Of a stretch of DNA of 64,000 bases, positions 53,236 through 64,000 are shown in pieces. The DNA is from Lumbricus terrestris (Eukaryota; Annelida; Clitellata; Crassiclitellata; Lumbricidae). The notes beneath the pieces were generated by a model, which was given only the letters and a program-made list of their open reading frames with translations, was not told the origin of the DNA and did no database searches. A program made the translations under genes and the position numbers. The stretch's first letter is position 1. Each line of letters opens with the position of its first letter. The DNA is taken from the NCBI GenBank assembly GCA_949752735.1, contig OX457044.1, forward strand, positions 18,337,685 through 18,401,684, read 5' to 3'.

Positions 53236-53720
53236 AAAACCGTTTCCTCATGAAGCTGCTCGCCCTTGGGACAATTCGTTCATGTGGTCTGGGGCGCATG
53301 GGATATGGAAGTGTCTTCATAGAAGGGAGGAGAGGGTTTAGGTTCCTCAGATATGTCCTGATCACTGCTGCTTGGCTCGTGCTGTGCTTGTTATGACTTC
53401 GTATGCAATTCTTGGATCTCTCACACTGCTCTTCTGCAGTTTGGTTTCTATGCATTCTCAACGAATTGTTTTATTAATCAAAACTCTATCGTATCCTGCT
53501 ATATACCTGTAACCCCTTGACCTTTACTCTGAACTACTTGGAAAGCCCAGTCTTCTGGAGTATGTCTTACATGCGTCTATACACCTGCGTATAGGCTATG
53601 GGTCTACGTTTATGTTTATGCCATCATGCCTTATCTCCACATATTCACACGCACATATTAGGCCTACTACTTAACATTCTTCTTTTATATCTTTTTATTT
53701 AAATATCTACTTTTTTTCAG

Positions 53721-53750
53721 AAGACCTGTTGCTTGAAAGGTGAGAATTGA
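53721..53750 (+). pseudogene. Relic terminal exon of granulin gene C
   Basis: A good acceptor (CTTTTTTTCAG) is followed by AAGACCTGTTGCTTGAAAGG, clearly related to the last exons of genes A and B (ACCTGTTGCAAGAAAGG). The frame ends at TGA after KTCCLKGEN, so eight of the last half-module's cysteines and surrounding residues are lost. Downstream sequence to 54647 is collinear with the 3'-UTRs of genes A and B, including AATAAA at 54642. It lies 26.3 kb from exon 3, separated by the Polinton and repeats. Confidence 0.7.
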
Positions 53751-55333
53751 TGCATCGCGACGACTGATATTGGTAGTGATGGTCTACCATGAAATTCGAA
53801 GAAAACAAAGATTTGAGCAAGATACAAAGACATGACTAATTCTCTCTATGTAATCGGTCTACAAACAATGTTCCATAACTATAGTAGTTTCTTCGTATGT
53901 GCATGATTGAATTTTCTAGCTTTGCTAATAACTTAGTTACTTTCTTGAAGTCCTCCATTAACTTAACCGCAAAGAATTTTCTTCATGCATTAGCCGATTC
54001 AGAATTGCGAGGTTTGATTGGGAGAGATCAAGACAAGCATGGACACGCTGATATTTGCTGAAACATTTAGAAGCGTCAATTCTGATTTCGGGACAATTGA
54101 CAACCATGTCTTAGTCTTCGTTTTTAGTTTCACAAATTTCTGCGGCAAAATTCGTCAGAGGCTTAGAAAGAAGATTAGAAGATTTTCTAAGTTTTTAAGT
54201 GAATGATGTGGATCGTAGAAATTAAACAGGAATTTGTGACCAGATAACTAACTTCCGAATCCGCCTTTGAGGTAACTAAATAGACAAATGTCCGGCTAAA
54301 AATAACCTTCGTTTAGGCTATACACTGATAATAATGTTGCTTCTCATAATCCTGTACGTGGTCCATTGCCTGCAAAAATTTATTATTTTGGCTCTCTGGT
54401 GTTGATGCCTATAATAAACTCATATGCTCCAAAGGACTGTAAGAATTCTCCTTCATAAAATTGTGAATATTGAACCATTATTCATTCTGAGATTTTATTC
54501 AACAGGCTAGTTTAGCCTATAGTTATTGTTATAACTGTTGTTATGGTTAAAGTTCGATTCTGGTTGTTTTCCAATAACTAGTGACTTACGCTGTAATACT
54601 CGGAATCAGATTTCATCTGAATTTTTATTTGAACAAGTTTTAATAAACGGTTTGCATTACTTGTGTTGCCATTCGATTGTAAATCACGATGATTATGCAG
54701 CGGTAAAATTCTGCCGTATCTATAATTGGTCGATAGATCCATAAAAGCAAGAAGCCTATTAATTTTAGGCATATACTTCGACTCATCTCGACAGAGGGAA
54801 ATAGCATTTCGTGCAACGTGAAAGCATGACTTCGACTATAACAAACTGCAGCCATTAGGAATAAACACAATAATTGAAAACATCGGCCTACACATAATTT
54901 CATACAGTAGGTATATTCAAGAAGACTAATTCATAATTCATTCCATAAAATAGCACGCCTCGTGAATTGCACTTGGATAATTACCATGCGAGTCTAAATT
55001 TGTATTACAATTCTATTATAAACTATAATTGCTTGCTGCGGATTCAGGAACTGAAAAATAACTTCTTACCTAAGTGGACTTCGCAGAATCCGTCAATAAA
55101 GGCAATTAAGGCCTATACAACGCAGCTGATGGTTATTAGTTTCCACGAAACACATTAACTGTTGTCAATTGGTAACTTGTGAATCATTTATCGGATCCTC
55201 AGTGAACCATTTGCTTTAATCCTGTCTCACAGGTCTAATAATAATTCTATTTTATTTTTACAGATGTTATTCGCCATTTAATGCTACTATTTATTTTGTT
55301 TTCAATCTCCTCGTGAGTTTCTATTGTATACAG

Positions 55334-55525
55334 CAGGGCTTTTTAACGTGCAGTTCTACACAAAATGTGGAGTTCTAAATGGCTTTGTGCAGTTGTAGAA
55401 GCACTTCTGTACAGTTAAAACTAGCAAAAAGGTCATTGCCCTCCGATTGAAAGTTATTCACCATGGAAGATAGGAAAGGAAAGAAGGAGTTGTGCAGTTA
55501 TAAAAATTCCTTAAAACCGGCCCTA
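55334..55525. mobile_element. hAT-type MITE
   Basis: Ends CAGGGCTTTTTAACG and TTAAAACCGGCCCTA, with the perfect 8-bp target duplication GTATACAG at 55326-55333 and 55526-55533. Confidence 0.85.
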
Positions 55526-55695
55526 GTATACAGTGCGCTAATGCCCGGCGTTCGGCAGGGAACGCTCCAATAGGGAAGACGGTAATTTGCAACCTTGCAT
55601 CATGAATGATCTAAATCAGTAGCGCTGAGGTCTCTAGAATCGTCCAGATCAAGCTGATAAAGCGCCATTGTTATGTTTTGTGTTGTTCGAGGACG

Positions 55696-58600
55696 ATGTT
55701 GCTTCTTCTGTTGACGCTGACCTTGGGAGTAGTGGTCGCAGATGCTATAGGAAGCTTTTCTACGAAGTCCAGCAAGAGGAGCAGCTGACTCCTGAGGACG
55801 GTCTCTTGTGTCCAGACCAGGCGTCAAGGTGTTCGAACACGGCCACATGTTGTCAACTGTCATCTGGCAAATGGGGATGTTGTCCATTTGCTCGCGTAAG
55901 TTCATTGCAAACGATAAGCGAGGTTTTTTGTACAGCTCGACCGTAAAGCTTTGGACATAGGTAATATAGGTATAGCTATTATTCACTTATCACGCAAATA
56001 TTGCAATTAATTAGTGGCAAACTCTATCAGTCCAATGCTTATGAACTATAGGCATATTGAGAGGTCACCTCGATTATTATACAAATAAACTAAATAATAT
56101 AGAAGTTAATTTTGAAGATTTAAATAAACAAGGCCCATTGTGACGTCACATCGATTATGTAGCAGATCTGCTATTACAGAAGTTCATTTTGAAAATACAA
56201 TTCTTGGCCTATTACGACCTCACTTCGATTATGATACAAATCTACAATGATGGAAGTTCATTTTGAGATTACAAAACTAAACCCATTGTGACGTCACATT
56301 GATGCAAATCCTCTATTATGGAGTTTCAATTCGAGAATATAAAAACTGGGCCTACTGTGACGTCACTTCGATTGCGATACAAATCTACTAGCAAAGAAGT
56401 TCATTTTGAGAATAAAAGACTAGGTCAATTGTGACGTCACGCTGATTTCGATACAAATATACTTTTATAGAATTTCATTTTGAGACTATGTGAACTATAC
56501 TTATTGTGACAAAATTCCAATAATGATTAAAATCAATTATTATAGAAGTTCATTTGGAGAATATAAAACTAGACCTTTTGAAAAGTCACCCAGAATATCG
56601 GCCAAATCGACTATAGATTGATATAAGTTCATTTGGAGAATGCAACGATAGGTCTATTGTGACGTCATCTATGAATCTAATATCGTATCAGTATAAGTTT
56701 ATTTTGCGAATACAAAACTAGGCCTATTGTTATGGCACTCTGATTATGAAATATAGCTACTATTACAGAAGTTCGTTTTCACATTACTAACTAGGCCAAT
56801 TCAGCCACTTCGAAAATGACACAGATCTATTATTATAGCGGTTCGTTTTGAGAATATAATCAGGGCCCATTTTGTGACGTCACTTCGATTATGATACAAA
56901 TCTACTGTTATAGGAGTTCATTTTGAGAATGGAAAGCCATTTGTGATGTCACTACGATTATGAGACAGATCAACTATCATAATTATAATTACATTTGGCG
57001 AATACGAAACTAGGCCTATTGGTATCATAATCAGTGAACCTTGATTATGATACCAATCTGCTATTATTTACGTTCACTTCGAAAATTTAAAAAAACTAGG
57101 ACTATTGTGGCGTCTCTAAGATTATGATACATATTAGTATAAGTTCGTTTTGAGAATACAAAACTATAGGCCTATGGTATAGTAGCAATGATCATAATAC
57201 AAGTCTACAATAATAGAAGTTCACTTTGATAATATAAACTGGGCCTATTGTGACGTCACTTCTATTACGGCACAGAGCTACTCTTATATAGGTTAACATT
57301 GATGACATAACTAGACCCATTGTGACGCCACTTCGATTATGATACAGATCTACTGTTATAGAAGTTCATGTTGGCAATAAATGAACTAAGAGTATTGTGA
57401 CGTCACTTCGATTATAGAAGTTCATTTTGAAAATACAAAATAAGCTTGTTGTGACGTCGCTTCGATTATGATGCAAAATTAATCTACTATTATCGAAGTT
57501 CATTTTGAGAATTCAAAACTGTCCCTATTATGACGTCACTTCGATTCTGAAACAGATCTGCTTATATTGAAGTAAATTATGAGAATATAAACAAGTACTA
57601 TTACTTCGTCACTTCGCTTATATAAGTCCATTTTGACAATATACAATTTGGCTCATTGCGACGTCACTTCGATTAAGATACGATCAGCTATAATAGTTAT
57701 AGAAATTCATAACTGATCCTGATGTAACGTCACTTCGATTATGCTACAAATCTCCCATCATTTCAGTATAAGCTCATTGTGAGAATACAGAACGAGGTCT
57801 ATTTATTGTGACGTCACTTCGATTATGATACAGATCTGCTGTTATAGAAATTACTTTTTGATAATATAAAACAAGACCTGCTGTGAGGCCACTTCGATTA
57901 TGATTCAAATCTACTAAGTTAATTTTGAGAATATAAAACCATAGACCTATTGTTACGTAACTTCGATTATGATGCAAAAATCTACCATTATAGAAACTCA
58001 CTTGGAGAATATAAAACAAGGCCTATTGTGACTAAATTAGTATCATACGTCTCAAATATTACAGCAATTCCACGTTGTTTATTTTGGCAAAAAGCATAGT
58101 TCATGTCTATTTTGCAAAGGCAACCTGTTGTGGTGACAACGTCCACTGTTGTCCGAATGGCTACTCGTGCCACATGGCTAACGAGCAATGCGTCAGAGCC
58201 ATTAGCAACGATACAAAACCCTGGACCAAGAAAAAGAATGCGTCCACAGCCAGTGCGTCATCTTCTGAAGAGGCAATCGACCCGAAGAATCGCGGATTGG
58301 AAACTGAGAAATGGAAGACGGTGAGCGCGTCCACTCCGGCGCTCCTCCCTTCCGAATCGACTCCAGCAGCCGAGAAGCTACCAGCCAATGTCGCAAGTGC
58401 AAGTGGTAAAGAAAATAGTCAATCGAAAGTAGTGTGGTGTGACTCCGCACACAACTGCACTGATGGATACACATGTTGCAGGCTGCCTGACGGAATATGG
58501 GGCTGCTGCCCCCTTCCATTTGTGAGTACAGACGTACAAAAGTCGTTCAGCGATTGCCTTTCGAGATAAATTTCATTGGCTAAATGATTCTAAATCTATT

Positions 58601-58829
58601 TTGGAACACAAACGAAAATTAGACAAGAATTCAGTTAAGCTGTTTTGGTCGTATTCTACTTTGACGAAGTTACCAATCTTCATTAACGCTATGTCTTTGT
58701 CATCTCAAAGTAATCTTCCTGCTCAGCTAACTTTCTTTTATTTTTCTTCAGGCAACATGTTGCACCGGAAACAAATACTGCTGTCCCAGAGGCAAGCGAT
58801 GTTCTAATCCGCCTGGTCACTGCTACTGA
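55696..58829 (+). pseudogene. Granulin gene D: two modules, frameshift after the signal peptide
   Basis: Exons 55696-55895, 58120-58521 and 58752-58829 have consensus splice sites. The first exon is 200 nt where genes B and C have 198. The region after GCAGATGCT has two extra bases (ATAGGAAGCTT versus GGGAAACTT), so the signal peptide frame stops within about 30 codons. The granulin frame itself is open (LCPDQASRC to WGCCPFAR, then exon 2 with ATCCGDNVHCC, a Ser/Lys linker and a second module, then exon 3 ending GHCY). Exons 2 and 3 look intact and constrained. Either it is a recent pseudogene, or another upstream exon supplies a start. AATAAA at 58867 could serve as its poly(A) signal. Confidence 0.7.
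56050..58060. repeat. About 2-kb minisatellite in intron 1 of gene D, with repeated TGACGTCA
   Basis: About 25 diverged copies of a unit of roughly 75-85 bp: TTGTGACGTCACTTCGATTA, TGATACAAATCTACTATTATAG, AAGTTCATTTTGAGAATA, AAACTAGGCCTA. At least ten copies keep the perfect palindrome TGACGTCA, the cAMP-response-element consensus. Confidence 0.85.
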
Positions 58830-58866
58830 TGGGCGGCGGTGAAATTGAACGAACGAACCCTTGAAC

Positions 58867-58872
58867 AATAAA
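58867..58872 (+). terminator. Poly(A) signal of gene D
   Basis: AATAAA 38 bp after the stop codon. A much shorter 3'-UTR than in genes A and B, where AATAAA is nearly 1 kb downstream. Confidence 0.5.
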
Positions 58873-59043
58873 TTGAGCAAAGAAGAAGATTCTTGTTCTA
58901 TAGGATATCGATCGCAATCTCCAGCAAACAATTCGTTGATCTGCATTGTTATTTGGACCTGCTTTCCTGCTTTTAATTTACTTTCGTATTCCTCGTCTAT
59001 AAACTGATACAAAGTATATATTCAGTGGTAGTTTTGGGCTCGC

Positions 59044-59398
59044 GATGTATGTATGCATGTATGTATGTATGTATGTATGTATGTATGTATGTATGTATGT
59101 ATGTATGTATGTATGTATGTATGTATGTATGTATGTATGTATGTATGTGTGTATGTATGTATGTATGTATGTATGTATGTATGCAAGCATGCATGCATGC
59201 ATCTATGTATGTATGTATGTATGTATGTATGTATGTATGTATGCATGCATGCATGCCTGTATGTATGTATGTATGTATGTATGTATGTATGTATGTATGT
59301 ATGTATGTATGTATGAATGAATGCATGTATGTATGTATGTATGTATGTATGTATGTATGTATGTATGTATGTATGTATGTATGTATATATGTATGCAT
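59044..59398. repeat. (ATGT)n microsatellite
   Basis: About 355 bp of ATGT with short ATGC blocks. Confidence 0.95.
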
Positions 59399-59443
59399 GT
59401 TTAAGTGACGTTCTCCACTGGCTCCTATTCCTATTTATAATGA

Positions 59444-60395
59444 ACTAGCTGTACCCGGCCACGCGTTGCTGTGGCTGAAAAGACCGTCCAACCCTCCCTC
59501 CCTACTTCCCTTCCCCTGCCTCCCTTACCCTGCCTCCTTCCCTCCCTCCGTTCCTCTGTCCCTCCCTACCTCCATTTCCACTGCCTCCTCTTCCCTCCTC
59601 CATCCCTCCCCTCCTCCCCTCCCTCCCGTTTCTTCCCCTCCCTCCCTCGGTCCCTCCCCTCAGTCCCTCCCCTCCTCCCTTCCTCCCGCTCCCTTCCTTC
59701 CACACGGCCGCATTCAATTGCAAATAAATATTGAATTCGCTGAAATCGAATGCAAATGTTGTGTTATTTCGATAAAAGCATAGCGCTATAAAAAAGACAC
59801 GCGCGCAACGAATGCAACGTTGTGTAGAAATGCAAATCGCTGGATTTGAATAGAAAGTGTAAATTGCGTTTTCCCCAAAAAAGCTTATACAAACCCGGTC
59901 CTATGGAAGGTTTGAAAGCAATCGGTGAAGTAGAAACCCGCTATTCGAATAAAAACCGGTCATATAGAAGGTTTGAAAGCAACATCGGAGGAAAAGAAAC
60001 ACGGTATTCGAATGGAATTGGAATTGTGTACGCGCGCCTTCGAATGCAACGTGACCTCTTTCCCAGGTTTGTGATTGGTGACCCAGTTAAAAATCTTTGG
60101 ACGGTTGAAATGAAAGTGGGTCGAATCCATATTATATCTACAGCGCTATCGACAGCGCATGCGCGAGATGGCGGACGTCTCCGTGAGAGTTAAAACGTAT
60201 AAACGTGTTAACTCGAGAAGAAAGTTGTGTTTTTTTGGTCTAAGAGATTTGTTTCTTTACAGGATATCCTTTTACAAACACGACCGTGTTCGAACGGAGC
60301 GTTTTGCGAAAAATTTCAAAAGAATCGGTGATGAAGTTTTCCGAGATAACCCATTAGGACCAAACTTTTTACATTTTTATTTATATAGATTATGC
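59444..60395 (+). mobile_element. Decayed repeat of the CTAGCTGTACCCGGCC-CGTTGC family
   Basis: Starts GAACTAGCTGTACCCGGCC, continues with a CCCTCC-rich tract (59490-59700) and ends in TTTTTATTTATATAGATTATG. Related to the repeat at 5727. These end motifs recur in many invertebrate genomes; I cannot name the class safely. No coding frame survives. 60400-61440 has no gene: it holds a diverged 95-bp direct repeat (about 60450-60540 and 60742-60832), a GAT run near 61190 and the palindrome 61404-61431. Confidence 0.45.
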
Positions 60396-61439
60396 TAATT
60401 ATTGTCCTCCCACCATTCTCCATGTTTGAACTGCCAAAGTACGAGTAGTGGCCGAGTTAATTAATTAAGTTAATTGAAGTACAGTGCATGTACATTTATA
60501 TTAAGAACGAGGTTTGTATGCTGGTCACGTGATCCTTATGTGATTACTATTTGTTGGTTGCCGTTGCTGCTAATAATGATGAGGCGACTGTCAACTTATC
60601 ATCCTTCAAACTCACGACATACTCAATTTAAAAACTTAGAGTAATGACAGATGCATGTGTGCAATTATAATTTATTAGGAATAATAAGTTAGTCTGTCGA
60701 AGTTCATTAATCAACCAAGGCTAACTTATTGAACGACCAGTGGCCAAGTTAATTGAATTAAGTTAATTGAAGTACAGTGCATATACATTTATATTAAGAA
60801 TGAGGTTTGTATTCTGGTCACGTGATCCTTCTGCAGGTATAGATGGGTTTATAGATGATATAGATGTAGGTATGGGTTTAGATTACAACCTCCGCATTTG
60901 TTCAGGATGTTCGAATCGCAAACTACTATAGAATCAACTGCTTCATTCGCACCTGCTTTTCATGGTCTTATTTCGCGACTAATGGCGAAAGATCCTTGAA
61001 ACTGGAACCTTGACTCAAGGAGATTACTCGGTGTATAGGCTGCACGTAGTTGTAACTAATCAAATGGCAGCTGTAGACCTGTCAACCTCTAATCATCGTA
61101 GATCTTTGATGCTTGGACGATATTAAAACATAATCTTTCATGTTCTATGGCAGTGGACACCTACGGGCGCTGAGCCCATGGTTCCTGATGATGATGATGA
61201 TGATGATGATTTCATGTTCGATTAAAGTCTATATTTAGAAATACAGCACACTGCAGCAGTGATCCATGATGTGCCATGAGGTCCCGTATGCACTTTGGTG
61301 TTGGGGGAGTTTCTCACTTCCAATCAATCAGTGGGTCCCTGGACATGAAAAATCACCGAGGTGCTTGTCCGCCATGGCGCCACGAATGACGTAATTTACA
61401 AATCCAATATGGCCGCCAGCGGCCATATTGGAAAATTTA

Positions 61440-61860
61440 TCTTTGTCATTTCTTACAGCATATGCACGTGCAATACCTCTAATAGTGCTGATTCAGGTAT
61501 GTAGAATTCATTTCTGGTATTGTTTTTGTCATCGGGGGTCATCTTGAGGTCATAAGGTCATGGTCAAGGTCATTTTTTCATCTTTTTCACTTCTTACAGC
61601 TTATGCACGTGTAATACCTCTGATGGTACTATTTCAGGTATGTAGAATTCATTTATGATATTCTTTGTGTCATCAGAGGTCATCTTAAGGTTATAGAGGT
61701 CAAGGTCAAGGTCGCTGAGTTTCATCTTTTTCATTTATTACAGGATATACATTTGTAATACCTCTAATGTTACTGATTCGGGTATGTAGAATTCATTTCT
61801 GATATTGTTTTTATCATCCGGGGTCATCTGAAGGTTATAAGGTCATGGTCAAATTCATTT
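61440..61860. repeat. Three-copy tandem repeat, unit about 140 bp, with AGGTCA half-sites
   Basis: Each copy contains a CTTACAGCATATGCACGTG-like start, AATACCTCTAAT, TGATTCAGGTATGTAGAATTC and GGTCATCTTGAGGTCATAAG. Copies 1 and 2 include TCAAGGTCA or TCAAGGTCG. Confidence 0.8.
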
Positions 61861-62698
61861 TGATGCATCAATGATGTCGATTATAACTTGAATGAATGCA
61901 GCAGTATAACAGCTGTTATAACTTTAATCGAACAAACGTAGCTAATTAGGACATGTTAGAAATCAATGCTGCTTTAATATGTCATTTTTCAGTGCATCAA
62001 TGTCTTCAAAATACAATCATTAAGATTGTTTTGTATGTGTGCAAGCAAGTTTGCGTCGTACGTTTTTGCAGGATGAGTTTTTGTCTTTTCCCATCACAAA
62101 ATGTGAATAGAAATTTGCAGCAGCGTTGCAACCACAGCGTCAATTGTCACACTTTGACTGCACTGTTGCATATTGTGAGCAGAATTCGTGACAAAGGATG
62201 CAGACATTGTTATAAGCAGTGTACCGAAGTGCTCCTTCCACCCGCGATTTAATGGCTCTATAGTTTTGCTTCATGTTCATTGTGTGTTGCAAGTGGTTGG
62301 CATGGTGCACCAGGAGGCCCCCTTGCTGGATGTGGCCTCTGATCCCACTGGTTCTAAGAGGGAGTACATCAATTCCGAACGTGGATGTGATATAGTTGTC
62401 TGATCTCAGCTGGTCGAACGTCTCACAGGTTGTAATTGACCTTGGTTCTGCCCAGACACATACCAAGTACTTCTCTACTAATGCTGCATCTTGCTCTAAC
62501 AGCGTGTCTGTCTTTCCAAAGTTTGTTAGATACCGTAATGAACTGGGTTGCAGGCAATAGCTGCGTGTCTGGATCCCACCTTGGACGTAGGCCTACAGGT
62601 CAACATCATAAGATTGGATATGGACAGTCATAGCTAGCTGTCAGCAGGGAACCCGAATCGGCAGTGCAGATAATACAAAGGTACACACGAGGATCTAG

Positions 62699-62775
62699 TG
62701 GACATGCCCGACACCTGGAGAGGCGCTACAGACAAAATTTGTCTGTAGCGCCTCTCCAGGTGTCGGGCATGTCCA
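62699..62775. repeat. Perfect 77-bp palindrome
   Basis: Two 38-nt arms (62699-62736 and 62738-62775) are exact reverse complements around a single A at 62737. The arm includes GACATGCCCGACACCTGG and AGGCGCTACAGACAAA. Confidence 0.95.
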
Positions 62776-62984
62776 ATCAAGTAAACTGCCGAGCAATCAC
62801 CGTGGATAAGTCCGATAAATGCACTGTAAGTCCAAGAAAAAGAAGCGAAGCTACTGGGAGTCCAAGATTATCCAGCACTCGAGGAGCCCAAGAACCTCTT
62901 GAGTGCATTTAACGATACAGTCCGTGAAGCCACGGCTAGTAGTCCACCACCCCAACCTTTCCACCTACAGTCTATCCTCCTTAA

Positions 62985-63345
62985 CCTTGGTCAGTTATTG
63001 AGAAGATTATTGCTGCACAGCATATGCATTATCTTGAAAAATAGCCTTCTCCCAATTTTCCAGTCATATTTCCGCAAGCGCCATTCCACAGAAACGTTAC
63101 TTATCCGCCTTTTCTCCGACATGCATGATGCATCTATACGCTGTTATCGATAGATCCCAGGTAACTCTCCTCTCACTGTTTAATTTGACGTGAGCTCTGC
63201 ATTTGACAGTGCTGATCACGACATCCTCTTGCATCTATACGGTGCTGTCCAGCACCTTATATATGCTAGCGTTTATCGATTTCCTGTGGCCTCTCTGGAA
63301 ATGGACTTGATTGGCTTGCTTCCTTTCTGCAGGACCGCTCCTTCA
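62985..63345 (+). mobile_element. Non-LTR RT fragment inside the inverted-repeat element
   Basis: Frameshifted + strand pieces read LLPIFQSYFRKRHSTETLL, then SAFDSADHDILL and VANGSTIS, matching successive RT motifs of Jockey/CR1-type LINEs. Dead fragment. Confidence 0.65.
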
Positions 63346-64000
63346 TAGTAGCCAACGGGTCAACTATATCCTCGTGGATCTCTTTGCATAATCTACACTG
63401 CCGATCCGGTACTTGGTACGTGTTTGGGCAGGGGCAAGGTCAATTACAACCTGTGAGACGTTCGAACAGCTGAGATCAGACAACTATATCACCCCACAGT
63501 CGGAATTGATGCTCTACATCCTTCAAGCACTGGGAGATCAGAGGTCACATACAGAGAGGTACCTTCCTGGTGGACAGGGTGGCCATGGCTCTACGTGCAA
63601 CACGCAATGAACACGAAGCGTACTAAATCGCAGATGTAAGGAGCACTTAGGTGCACTGCTTCCATCACAATGTCTGTATCCTTTGTCACGAATTCTGCTC
63701 ACAATATGCAACAGTGCAGTCAAAGTGTGACAATCGACGCTGTGGTTGCAACGCTGCTGCAAATTTCTATTCACATTTTGTGATGGGAAAAGACAAAAAC
63801 TCATCCTGCAAAAACGTACGACGCAAACTTGCTTGCACACATACAAAACAATCTTAATGATTGTATTTTGAAGACATTGATGCACTGAAAAATGACATAT
63901 TAAAGCAGCATTGATTTCTAACATGTCCTAATTAGCTACGTTTGTTCGATTAAAGTTATAACAGCTGTTATACTGCTGCATTCATTCAAATTATAATCGA

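Larger units (their letters stand above)
20478..55000 (+). repeat. Tandem segmental duplication, unit C, expanded by insertions
   Basis: Begins with the same CCAATGCGCCACCGGG landmark and carries the TATA/5'-UTR exon, granulin gene C and, far downstream at 53721-54647, the homologous last exon and 3'-UTR. Several LINE fragments, a mariner-like MITE, a minisatellite and the 23.6-kb Polinton with its nested retrotransposon inflate it from about 10 kb to about 34 kb. The right limit is approximate. Confidence 0.65.
61876..64000. mobile_element. Long inverted-repeat (fold-back-like) element, right end at or beyond the window edge
   Basis: 61876-62467 is the diverged reverse complement of about 63410-64000: outer ends TCGATTATAACTT and AATTATAATCGA, shared AACAGCTGTTATA and TTAGAAATCAATGCTGC. 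A further match pairs about 62650-62695 with 63360-63405. The centre holds a LINE RT fragment and a perfect palindrome. Target duplications cannot be judged because the right end coincides with the window limit. Confidence 0.65.

Noticed and set aside
56050..58060. CRISPR-like array
   Set aside because: Repeats and spacers both diverge gradually, spacing is irregular and there are no cas genes; this is a eukaryotic minisatellite.
58978..59408. Met-Tyr-Val-Cys and His-Thr-Tyr-Ile repeat frames
   Set aside because: Translations of the ATGT microsatellite in several frames.
59466..59783. Pro/Ser-rich frames
   Set aside because: Caused by the CCCTCC-rich tract of the repeat at 59444.

Overview
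This looks like a chromosome segment from a repeat-rich marine invertebrate animal. Genes are split by GT-AG introns, coding exons are small, and the intergenic DNA is crowded with microsatellites, minisatellites, tRNA-derived SINEs, LINE fragments and hAT-type MITEs. I cannot place the phylum. The host genes and the Gmr1-type retrotransposon would fit an echinoderm, hemichordate, mollusc or similar lineage, but nothing decides between them.

Host layer (about 1.1-28.9 kb and 53-59 kb). A tandem cluster of four granulin (epithelin)-like genes, all on the + strand, sits in units that repeat about every 9-10 kb (shared landmarks at 1232, 10328 and 20478). Gene A (4825-6359) encodes one 12-cysteine granulin module, and gene B (13532-16862) encodes two. 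Gene C (24497-27399) encodes two modules plus half of a third, and is now cut off from its decayed last exon at 53721-53750. Gene D (55696-58829) encodes two modules but has a frameshift between its signal peptide and the granulin region. Genes A-C share a TATA box and a 5'-UTR exon upstream. Introns fall between the two halves of each granulin module and are all phase 0.

Mobile layer. Between gene C exon 3 and its relic exon lies a full-length Maverick/Polinton (29301-52868). It has 326-bp terminal inverted repeats starting AGTAGTAG and a perfect 6-bp target duplication, GACATG. It carries a virus-like gene set: integrase with chromodomain, phospholipase-A2-like protein, packaging ATPase, penton/minor capsid, double-jelly-roll major capsid, adenain-like protease, two fibre-like proteins, protein-primed DNA polymerase B and several conserved small proteins. 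Minus-strand genes (integrase, PLA2, fibres, protease, PolB) flank a plus-strand block (ATPase to the NUMOD1-like gene).

The PolB gene is split by an intact 7.5-kb LTR retrotransposon (44428-51921). Its pol order, protease-integrase-RT-RNase H, marks it as a Gmr1-type Ty3/gypsy element. It is flanked by an exceptional 54-bp direct duplication. Removing the element and one duplicate copy gives an open PolB frame of 1,283 codons including the stop and a parental Polinton of about 16.0 kb. Other lesions are an in-frame stop early in the penton gene and a -1 frame offset between the PLA2-like and integrase frames.

Right end (59-64 kb). An ATGT microsatellite, a decayed repeat of the TACCCGG-CGTTGC family, a 140-bp tandem repeat carrying nuclear-receptor half-sites, and a long inverted repeat (61876-64000) that encloses a LINE reverse-transcriptase fragment and a perfect 77-bp palindrome.
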